From: Cryptomeria japonica
Lineage: Eukaryota; Streptophyta; Pinopsida; Cupressales; Cupressaceae
Reading direction: 5' to 3'
Length of the DNA stretch: 64,000 nucleotides
NCBI RefSeq assembly: GCF_030272615.1
Contig: NC_081412.1
Span: 478,617,657-478,681,656 of the forward strand
Shown: in pieces, positions 56,243 to 64,000 of the stretch
How positions within the stretch are numbered: the stretch's first letter is position 1
How the letters are laid out: each line of letters starts with the position of its first letter
Program-made: the position numbers and the translations under genes
Notes under the pieces: model-generated
What the model was told of the DNA's origin: nothing
Database searches by the model: none
Seen by the model: the letters and a program-made list of their open reading frames with translations, nothing else

Positions 56243-57176
56243 ATGGCAGTGGAAGGAGCTTAAGCTAGTGGTGGCCCCGCAAAAGCATTTGCCTCATCTT
56301 GTTTTTTGGACATTTTTGAGGATGTATCTTATGCCTTTTCTTGGATTCTAGAGAAACTAGTTTGGGAGAATACTAGAGCCATTACAAAAGGAATGCATAA
56401 AAACTAAAGTCCAGTGGTGGATGATACTGATAAAATTTATGACCTTGAGCTACATTCCAACACAAAAGACCTTTGGGAAGGAAAATGCACAATAATGTTG
56501 AATAAGTTGTCTGAAAAGGAACTAGAATCCTTAGGGTTCCAGATTTGGCATTGCGGTCTTCCGCAGTATATGGTCATAATGGTACACCCTTGCCTAGACC
56601 TTGTAGATGCTTGTGCCCTAAATTTTGATCTAAATTTGGGTATAATTCAAGGAGAGCACCTCAAGGTGGTCATTAGTGTCGATGCTATAAGGAATATATT
56701 GTGTATTCTGATTATGTCACCAAAGGTAGAAATGTTCGATAAGAAAATGTTGGTAAACTATTGGCATAACAAAATTGATGCCATGAGCTTCTATAATTAT
56801 GAGATGAAAAGGGATAAGAAAGAGACACAATTGCCTAAGTTCCCTCTAGCTTTAAAGAGTCTCATTCAAGATTTACACGATGTCCTCTCTATTCTTACTT
56901 TTATTTTTGGTTTTGAACGAGATGATGAAGTGGAAGAATTTTAGATGGGTCTATAATTCAAACTCAGGAAACAAAAGGGTCTTTTTCAGTATGACTTCAC
57001 CAAGGTTCTCGCAAAGGGGATAATAAAGCATTTGAAGAAGTATGACAAAGAATATAAATTAAAGTACACTTCCTTCTTGGCCCATATGTTTCTTCCTTCT
57101 TGGCCCATATGTTTTTGCATCAAAAATCATCCTTTTTTAGTCAGTACCTAGCCAAATATATAATTGATGAGAAGGG
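56243..57176 (+). pseudogene. Sense accessory ORF downstream of integrase of element A
   Basis: From the ATG at 56243 the frame reads MAVEGA, a TAA, then KAFASSCFLDIFEDVSYAFS, a TAA at about 56405, and 176 open codons from 56414 (LHSNTKDLWEGKCTIMLNKL, FQIWHCGLPQYMVIMVHPCL, HLKVVISVDAIRNILCI). The block G-x-x-L-x-V-V-I-x-x-x-x-I resembles RGNPLVVINKQTI in the frame at 1607, so the two may be distant relatives. The frame continues in broken form (FLAHMFLHQKSSFF) to LTR G at 57177. I do not recognise a named family; a retroelement accessory protein is the best guess. Confidence 0.5.
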
Positions 57177-57848
57177 TGTGAGAGGGTGAAAAATTAGGGT
57201 TTCACCCAATGATGTAGAAAAACCACTAATTTCTACTTAGGGATCAATCACATTAGGGAAAGATAGGAATTTGATAGATCTAGATTTTTATCATATTCTA
57301 AGGGTCTTAGATGTGCCTCTTCTTTCCCTTGAATTGAATTGGTTTGAATAATGATGCTGAAATTAGGGTAAATGTGTGTAAATTGAAGCAATTATGCATA
57401 AATAGTAAGCTATGGTTGTCAAAAGGAGCCACGAACTTGGATCTGGGAAATATGTGAGTGTTTAGATATTTTCTCAAAAAATCAACTTGAATTATCAGGA
57501 CTAGAATGCCTCTCTCTCTATCTCTATAAACTTTTCACTGTCCAAAAGGGAATTTGTTCGTCTCTACAAATAATGTCAATCCTGAAAATTGGAGCTCTGT
57601 ACCTATTTCTGTGCATAGTTGGGATGAAAAAAATGGTTCGAAATAGGGGTTTGCCTAAGTCAAACTTCGATTTAGGAATTAACCTTGAATGAATAATTAC
57701 AAATAATGAAATAAATAATCGGAAGATATACCTTAGATCTGCAACTGTTGATGATGATGCTTTACTTCTTGAATGTAATCATATATGTTGTATGAAATGG
57801 TATGAACATGAAAAAAACCTAATTTCACAAACATGCTTGCATATGAAC
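57177..57848 (-). mobile_element. LTR fragment G, related to solo LTR D, cut by element E
   Basis: It begins TGTGAGAGGGTGAAAAATTAG, comparable with TGTGTGGGGG of D, and holds GGGGTTTGCCTAAGTCAAAC, close to GGGTTTTGCCTTAGTCAAAC in D at about 24510. On the minus strand this is the U5 end of an LTR. Its other end would lie beyond element E. The relation rests on a few shared phrases, so it is tentative. Confidence 0.45.
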
Positions 57849-59324
57849 TGTAGACGTATAAAAATGACCATATTCCTAAATGAATATTTAATGTTCATTT
57901 TATTCTCATTACTCTATTTAGTTAAATCTAATTTAATTAAATCACCCACATTCTTCTATTTAATTAAATAAATTATTCAATTTATTTATTTAAATTCACT
58001 TAAGTCCTTTATGTAATTTAATTGAATAAATCATTTTATTTAAATAAATCCCTTCTCTCTACTTTTTAATTAAATTTACATTTAATTAAATAGTTTACCC
58101 CAATTAAATAAATCAAATTTATTTAATCCCCAATTTGCAACCAAATTGAAATAAAGCAATTTATTTCAATTAAATCCTATTATCTCTCACCCACTTGCAT
58201 TTTCCTACATCTCCCACTTGCCTCCTAACCCTCTTCCTAAATTCTTCTAGAACCTATCTAATCCTAATCAATTAACCTAAACCCTTCAATTATCCCCTTT
58301 CCCTAAATTTGAGGAGGTCACTTCTCAAATTTGGAGTAAAGTCTTCAAAAGGCATTAAAGCCTTTATGCCTTCAACAAGCTAACTTGTTGAATACCCCTA
58401 AATTTGGAAGGACTCTTACAAATTTGTCCCCAAAGTATTCAAACCATTAATGGTTAACTAACCCTTAGTGGCAAGGTTAGAGACTTTTTGCCTAACTTAA
58501 CCCTCTTCTAACCCAGGGGTCTCATCAAGCATTCATCGCTTTGACCATGGTTATCCCTTTAACCTTTGCACAAGAATTTACCCCTTGGGTAAAAGCTTTA
58601 TCGATTTGATAACCCTAACCTAACCTTAACCCTTACCTTCTAAGGTAACCATGAGGTCTTCTCAAGCATTTAATGCTTCTTACCTCTCCTCTCAAGCAGT
58701 CTTATGTTGACAATTGTCACCATTTCATTGGTGAGAATTGTAAACAAGGATTGATAACTTTCAATCTTGACCCTTGATTAAATCCTCCAATCTTGACCAT
58801 ATATTGTCCTATTTTCCCTATAAATAGAGCTCTCATTCCTCCATTTCAAGATGATCCAAGCTTTTAGTATCTCATTCATGCTCAATTTTATCAATACATC
58901 TAGCCTCTCTTTGTAATAGGATTTAATCTAATAAGCATTTTAGAGCATTTCTATTATCATTAGCTTAAATCATATAACTAGTATATCATGTTAGGATAGT
59001 ATTGCTACTAACCTTGTCATTTTATAATCTAGTTTAGCTCATTTGTAGAATCATGCATAAATAGGATACATTCATGTTAAAATAAATCTAAAGCATCCCT
59101 CGTTCTTGCATTCGTCATCCCTAAGTCACTTTGCTCAGTGATCTGAGAGCAAAGGCATTGGCTTGAGGGACCTTGTGAGATAGAGAACCATGGAACCCAC
59201 CTTGGGAAGTTGTGCTATCCTTCATAGCTCCATAACTTGCACCAAGAAGTCCCATGGGTGTGTGGACAAGCCCTTTGAACATTTTCACATTTTGAGTTTC
59301 ATCAAGCTGCTTTTCTTGCATACA
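57849..59324 (+). repeat. Element E 5' LTR
   Basis: Length 1476 bp. The left end is inferred from similarity of TGTAGACGTATAAAAATGACC to the LTR starts of B and C; the right end TACA sits 4 bp before the PBS. The part 57905-58190 is rich in TTTAATTAAA-type inverted repeats. The TATA box is CCTATAAATAGAGCTCTC at 58818-58835. Confidence 0.75.
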
Positions 59325-59328
59325 TTTC

Positions 59329-59346
59329 TGGCGCCCACCGTGGGGC
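59329..59346 (+). other. Element E primer-binding site
   Basis: TGGCGCCCACCGTGGGGC is identical to the PBS of element B and 4 bp from the LTR end. Confidence 0.92.
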
Positions 59347-59429
59347 ATAACCCCATTAATCAAATCAGTTTTTGAATCTAACCACTTTTGCAGGTACACG
59401 GGAAATGGGAATCAATGCGTGGGGAATAT

Positions 59430-59665
59430 CCCTTAGCGCATCGGGTTAACATTATAGCGCATCTGGTATACTGTTCGGCACGTGGGACTCATTTCCTAGC
59501 ATGTACAAACCATCCCTTAGCGCATAGAGTTTTTAACATTTTTCTTGTAGGTCTCAGCGCGGGAACTTCACAGAGCAGTGCATTCAGAAAACATCTTAGC
59601 GCATCGGGTCTATCCGATAGCGCATCCCTATTATCCTTTAGTGCATACAGTCTTTTCTGTAGCAC
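59430..59665 (+). repeat. Element E leader motif cluster 1 (TAGCGCAT-like)
   Basis: TTAGCGCATCGGG, ATAGCGCATCTGG, CTAGCATGTAC, TTAGCGCATAGAG, TCAGCGCGGGAAC, TTAGCGCATCGGG, ATAGCGCATCCC, TTAGTGCATAC and TAGCACATC lie within 235 bp. Spacing is 16-45 bp and the text between copies is unrelated. It starts about 85 bp after the PBS, as in B and C. 59666-60428 holds no gene. Confidence 0.82.
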
Positions 59666-60428
59666 ATCACAAACATAAGACAAAAAATAAATTATAACCA
59701 AGATTAACTTTAGACTTGTAGACGTCCTTAAAAGTGAAGGTTTTTATAACTGTTTTGATTGATATTTTATAGGATTTTTGACAGTTTCTTGTAGGTTGAA
59801 GCTCATTTTTATTTTAAGAGATACAATATTTTGAATTTTTTTTACTAACTTAGCTAAGTTAGTTAAAAATTTAAAGTCTTTTAATTCTTGTTTAAATAAA
59901 ATTGAACTCATATTTATTTTGGGCAAGTAAAAAGAACAACAAAAACATCTTTCTTGCTTTCTTAGGAGAAAAATTTTCATCTTGGGCTCTAAAAAGAATA
60001 AGACAATCTTTCTATTTTTACAAACAAGGAGCTTTAAAAAGAACCTCACCATCCTTTGGTGCATAAAAGGATCAATTTAAATTTTTCAAGGTAAAAGAAC
60101 TTCATTTGTCCAATTCACTCAAAGTTAAAAAGGGAAGTTCTTCCCCTTTTGCCGATTTTATTTTGTTGACACCAAATCAAAGTTTTTGCTTTGTTGACCA
60201 AGTTCTTTTCCTAGATTAGATAGTCATTCATTTGAGGAAATAAAAGAAACACCATGTTTTTATGGAGCAACATCTCCATATATATTTTACCAAATCATTG
60301 CAATAAAAAGTTATAAAGAACACTTGTTTGCTTTGCTACGAAAGTGGAAGGAATATGCTCTCCCCTTAACTGGATGATAAAAAAACTAGATCACTCTTAC
60401 GCTTTTAGTGTTTATTGCATTAAATCCT

Positions 60429-60820
60429 TTAGCAGGCCTGCCTTCCCGAGGGGTTGAAAAACTCTTAAAGCCATTCTTGGGCTGATGTGAAGGGAACGAC
60501 CTAAGTGGGAAACAAATTTGACACCAAGTGTTCCAACCCACTATAATCAAAAGTGGAAAGTGACAAAAGTCCTTTTCAACGGTTGTATGCAGTGATTAGC
60601 CTTCCCCCAATACCCTTGAGATACGTAAATCCTTTGTTCTAAAGGTTGGGAAGCCTCTTGAGGGAGTTTATCATTGACGGTCAAACGGAAAGTCTGATTA
60701 TGAACTTTAGCATAGAAACTTTGAGCCGAGTCAGTATCTAAACATTTGTAATATCATAGTGCAAGGGAGGGGAAGAATCTACCCCTACGATCGCTCACCA
60801 TATATCTCCCAAGATAACTA
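60429..60820 (+). other. Leader block shared with element B
   Basis: TTTAGCAGGCCTGCCTTCCC, AACGACCTAAGTGGGAA, CCAACCCACTATA, AAGGTTGGGAAGCCTCTTG and GTGCAAGGGAGG are ordered as in B at 18571-18925. Similarity falls off on both sides, toward the motif clusters. 60821-61169 shows no gene. Confidence 0.65.
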
Positions 60821-61169
60821 CTCAATTGTGAAGCAATTCACTTTGGGTTAATTTCTGGCAAAAGGCAAAAAAATGGGCGCCCCCTAGGGGGTGACAAGGT
60901 TGTTTGAGCTAACGAAGTATCAAGACTAGTGGGCTATGGTATTACTTATGACCCTTGAATAAAGAGTCTGATTGATTTGTATTTCGTTGTATCTGAAACC
61001 TGTTAAAACATTGGGGATTTGAACACATCCTCATAGAACATACACTCATTGTTTAGACTAAGCAAAATGGTTACCTCTTTTGTGTCGTGCTTTCATTTAT
61101 TACTTTAGAAAATCATCCATCATCATTAAAAACAAACTTTGAAAATTGCAGAAAAACCACCAAGTCAAA

Positions 61170-61565
61170 CTATTAGGGCTGTCTAACGCGTAAGATAAAC
61201 TTCTTAGCGTGTGGAAACCATCCTTTTCCACAATCAAACTTCACTTTAGCGCATTCAATCTGAACTTTAGTGCGTCATCAAAATAAAAAACTAGCAGTTT
61301 AAACTTAGCACTTTCTGGAAACATTCTAGCCCGTTGAAGCAACAACTTAGCATGTGGGATCAAGAATTAGTGCATTGAGACTAGCAGTTAGCGCATTGGT
61401 AGCCCATATTAGCGCATAACCTTTTAGACCAAAACAAATTCAAAACAACTAGTTAACGCGTCACAGAGGGCAGCTTAGAGCATGGAGTCCGTTCTCTAGC
61501 GTGTAGAGGGAATTAAATAGCGCATTGGGTTTCTGGCTTAGCGTATAGCAAACACTGAGAAAATA
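61170..61565 (+). repeat. Element E leader motif cluster 2 (TAGCGCAT-like)
   Basis: About fifteen copies in 395 bp: CTAACGCGTAAG, TTAGCGTGTGG, TTAGCGCATTC, TTAGTGCGTC, TTAGCATGTGG, TTAGTGCATTG, TTAGCGCATTGG, TTAGCGCATAACC, TTAACGCGTCA, TTAGAGCATGG, CTAGCGTGTAG, ATAGCGCATTGG and TTAGCGTATAG, with weaker forms. 61566-62005 shows no gene. Confidence 0.85.
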
Positions 61566-62005
61566 TGGGGCAACATAGAAGCAATTTTTGGAAAATCTGA
61601 AAATAATTTAGGAAGCTTTCTTTCCTTAGCTTGAACTTCATCAGACAAACAATCAAAATAGAGTATCGAAAACTATTCCCAAGGCAAGTTCTCCGTAAAA
61701 CAAAGTTGTCAAAATCTGATAACTAGTCGCAAGATAAAGCACATCTCTCCTATCAAAATCAAGAAACATCATCACACGTATCAAACGATCCTTCAATCAA
61801 ACAATTTTTTATCCAAAACATACTTGTTTTAAACTCCAAGTTGCCAAATCAAGTTTCCATATCAGGAAAACTCTTATTCCATATCATTTGACATGCTTTG
61901 TCATGAGGGGGCATCTAAACCTTCATTTGATAAAGTAAAACTTGAGTTTCCAAACAAGCTAACTAAATCCAAAACAAATAAAAGGAAACCATTGATCACT
62001 TGTGC

Positions 62006-62392
62006 ATGACTAATCCTCATATTCTGAGAAGAAAGAGTATTTATCATAACACTAAGTTAAGGAAACAACAACCCAGTTCTCTAAAACTTGCCAAATGGAA
62101 TAAATTTTTATACATCAATCGCCAACTCTTCAAATCTCATCAAACATTCCTTCGTCATATGCGCTTGTATCTTCAAGATGAAACAAACAAATTTGACAAG
62201 GGATCATTGAGGAGTAGAGCATTCTGTCAAAAATTAGCATTTAGTCAACGCCTAAATCAAGGAGGAAGGGTCAATCCGGCTTTATTCCCCGAAGTGTGCA
62301 TCATTTACGATATACCTCGATTTGAACCACCAACCCCTGAGCAAAACATCGAAGAGGAGTTCGTTCCCTTTGTCACAGAAAGTTTCTACTAG
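62006..62392 (+). CDS. Small ORF directly before gag of element E (ORF1-like)
   Basis: The ORF has 128 codons from ATG 62006 (MTNPHILRRKSIYHNTK) and is in the same frame as gag. It ends with TAG at 62390, immediately followed by the gag ATG (TAGATG). It is basic at the N-terminus and ends acidic (EQNIEEEFVPFVTESFY). No known domain is seen. Ogre/Tat elements are known for an extra ORF between leader and gag, so this may be that ORF. Alternatively the TAG is a mutation and this is the N-terminus of gag; the start MPNVTRSQ, which matches gag starts of B and C, argues against that. Confidence 0.5.
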   Translation: MTNPHILRRKSIYHNTKLRKQQPSSLKLAKWNKFLYINRQLFKSHQTFLRHMRLYLQDETNKFDKGSLRSRAFCQKLAFSQRLNQGGRVNPALFPEVCIIYDIPRFEPPTPEQNIEEEFVPFVTESFY

Positions 62393-63634
62393 ATGCCCAA
62401 TGTTACTCGCTCTCAACAAAACAAACAAAGTGAAATGCAACCAGAGTCCAACATGGATCGAAGATTATCAAACCCTTTCGAATGTCCAAATCTAGAAGAC
62501 ACCAAAATTTCTGAGGAACTCCTCCAAGAGTGTCAAGAAATCGCTTCATTTCAAAAAATTGTGGAAAGATTCATGGAAAATGACAAAGAGAAATACCTAC
62601 TCATGCTCACAAGCAAAGGAGTTAAACTCCCTGAAGACTTTGATATTGACATATTTAGAACAAGGTCTCAACATTATGCTTATCAAGAATGACAAAGAGA
62701 GGAGGAATTACATGACCATGAGAAAAACATACCGGAGCAAAACATACCTGAGCAAAATTTACCCGAGCAAAACATCCCTGACCAAAACATACCACTGCAC
62801 ACACCGTTCCAAACTAGAAACAATGCGAGGGAAGAACTCTTCCTTCAGCAAAATAATGCACCTTTGATTGCTCTCACTCAACAAATGCAAATGTTGCAAA
62901 GACAAATGCAAGACATGCAACAAGGGACAACAATACGGTATACCTTGAATGAAATTTGTCCTTATCCTTTTGATAGGAGGTTAAACATGGTACCTTTTCC
63001 CCCAAATTCAGACGATCCCAAATTTGACAAATATGATGGGAAAAGTGATCCCCACAATCATGTTCGGGAATTTTGTACCATGAGCCTAGAATTTGCCCAT
63101 GATGACACATATTTGATGAGGTTATTCCCAAGAAGCTTGGGAGGACAAACAATGGAATGGTTATCCAAAATCATACCTCCTATCAGATCCTTCGATGAGC
63201 TAGTCAACAAATTCATAACTCAATATCCCTACAACATTCAACATGCCATCACCCAACTAGGTGTCTACAATACCAAACAAAAGAACAACGAAACATTCAT
63301 GGTGTTTCTTCAACATTGGCAACAAATGGTCTCATGATATCCTTGAGATGTGCCTAAGAAGGAAAAGATGGAAATTTTCATCGACAATTTAAATAGCGAG
63401 ATGACTTATAGACTCAAACTCCAATGCATACCATCTTTTGCTAAATTGATTGAGAATGGCATCCAAGTAGAAGAGGCATGTGTCAAGAAAGGAACATTGA
63501 AATTTTTCAAAGAAGGGACAAATTCATCCAACTACAACAACCAAAACAATAACAACTTTGACAAATCCAGGTTTTGGACCCGAAACAAAAACAATGGAAA
63601 TGAAGGAGGAAATGATCCTAATGATATGATGTGA
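62393..63634 (+). pseudogene. gag: Element E gag, interrupted at its C-terminal side
   Basis: MPNVTRSQQNKQSEMQPE matches the gag starts of B and C. One frame runs to 63634 with TGA at 62690, 63335 and 63344. After an acidic N-terminal part comes a pentapeptide repeat (NIPEQ-like, five units, about 62730-62795), a coiled coil (QQMQMLQRQMQDMQQ), CPYPFDRRLNMVPFPPN, KFDKYDGKSDPHNHVREFC, YLMRLFPRSLGGQTMEWL and the capsid core, then FWTRNKNNGNEGGNDPND, where the frame is cut by insertion F before the zinc knuckle. Sequence is closest to gag of B. Confidence 0.88.
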
Positions 63635-64000
63635 TATCCCAGCAATTTTTTTTTGAATTTTCAAGGCCGCCAATAACATCAATAAGGAATTAACCCATTA
63701 AAGTTAGAAAACATAATTGAAACCATATTGGAAAGTAACCCTTCCACTTTCTGATCACCAAGTGCCCAATGTGGGAAGGTGAGAGCATAAGGTGTTGATG
63801 GGATCATCAGCATAAGAAAACTGAAACATAATGTAATGCTCGGGCGGCACGCCAACCCCTTCCGCTTATCCAGTGGGAGAACAAGGAAACTTGGCGGTAA
63901 ACCAACCAAGTGAGATACACAAAATAAGAATCACTCAACCACAATATTTCAGTGGGAGGACTGCAATTACATAATAACCTCAACTCGACCACTTATGCAA
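63630..64000. mobile_element. Insertion F, probably an LTR, left end
   Basis: Gag of E stops abruptly and TGTGATATCCCAGCAATTTT begins. TGTGATATCCC is a plausible LTR start. The sequence runs to the window edge with no coding similarity seen, and orientation and class cannot be decided. GATAT just left of it could be part of a target duplication. Confidence 0.45.

Larger units (their letters stand above)
13106..57176 (+). mobile_element. Element A: old Ty3/gypsy retrotransposon split by several insertions
   Basis: Plus-strand coding remnants occur in collinear order: gag 13334, protease 14866, archaeal-type RNase H 15690, RT 49220, RNase H 49921 with its end at 51866, integrase 52140 and 53986, then accessory ORFs 54962-57176. 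The gaps are filled by insertions: a probable solo LTR with elements B, C and D inside (16478-49219), a copia solo LTR (50448-51860), a truncated copia (52527 to about 53985) and LTR G at 57177. The same protein resumes across several of these breaks, most clearly in RNase H and integrase. The 3' LTR was not found; it may lie beyond the window or be destroyed. Confidence 0.75.
57849..64000 (+). mobile_element. Element E: Tat-like gypsy element, right end outside the window
   Basis: The 5' LTR is 57849-59324, PBS 59329-59346, followed by a leader of about 2.7 kb with two motif clusters and the block shared with B, then a small ORF and gag. The gag is broken at about 63630 by insertion F. Protease, pol and the 3' LTR are not in view. 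The LTR start TGTAGACGTATAAAAATGAC resembles those of B and C. Confidence 0.85.

Overview
The window is plant nuclear DNA made almost entirely of LTR retrotransposons and their decay products. I found no host gene, tRNA, rRNA or CRISPR array. The evidence is tRNA primer-binding sites next to TG...CA long terminal repeats with 5-bp target duplications, Ty3/gypsy polyproteins with two RNase H domains, copia LTRs and pol fragments, a plant-mobile-domain (PMD) gene carried by the elements, and long AT-rich LTRs. The density and depth of nesting suggest a seed plant with a very large genome, possibly a gymnosperm. I cannot name the species.

Layout, left to right. 1-655 is a minus-strand copia pol remnant. 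785-1345 is a cluster of TCGA-cored motifs, and 1607-4759 is a 1051-codon frame with four internal stops, probably a retroelement accessory gene. 4760-7680 holds nothing I recognise. 7680-11280 is a tandem array of about 357-bp units. From 13106 to about 57176 lies an old gypsy element, called A here (gag, protease, archaeal-type RNase H, RT, RNase H, integrase, accessory ORFs), broken apart by insertions. The main break is a five-level nest: A holds a probable solo LTR (16478-49219), which holds the large gypsy element B (16761-48411, plus strand), which holds the non-autonomous element C (21476-35783, minus strand, perfect ACTAC duplication), which holds solo LTR D (23889-25516, perfect CCACG duplication). 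Further right, two copia LTRs interrupt the RNase H and integrase of A. An LTR fragment G (57177-57848) interrupts its accessory ORF, element E (57849 onward) sits in G, and another insertion, F, breaks the gag of E at 63630.

B, C and E share an architecture: LTR with AT-rich hairpins, PBS, a leader carrying two clusters of a short CpG-containing motif unique to each element, then gag. The motifs are TCGTACGA-like in B, CAGACGCG-like in C and TAGCGCAT-like in E. B and C each also carry, between integrase and the 3' LTR, an antisense PMD gene with its own TATA box, a short first exon, a GT-AG intron and a coiled-coil tail. In B the intron repeats the leader motif. The pairing of an accessory DNA-associated protein with element-specific motif arrays in non-coding DNA resembles the VANC anti-silencing system of VANDAL transposons. 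This is the most interesting idea here, and it is an inference.

B encodes gag, protease, a G-patch-like domain, RT, two RNases H and integrase but is dead: it has many stops and altered integrase catalytic residues. C keeps gag and protease in one long frame fused to an integrase C-terminus and has no RT, RNase H or integrase core, so it must have moved in trans. Hand-counted LTR differences (about 3% for B, about 2% for C) agree with the nesting order.
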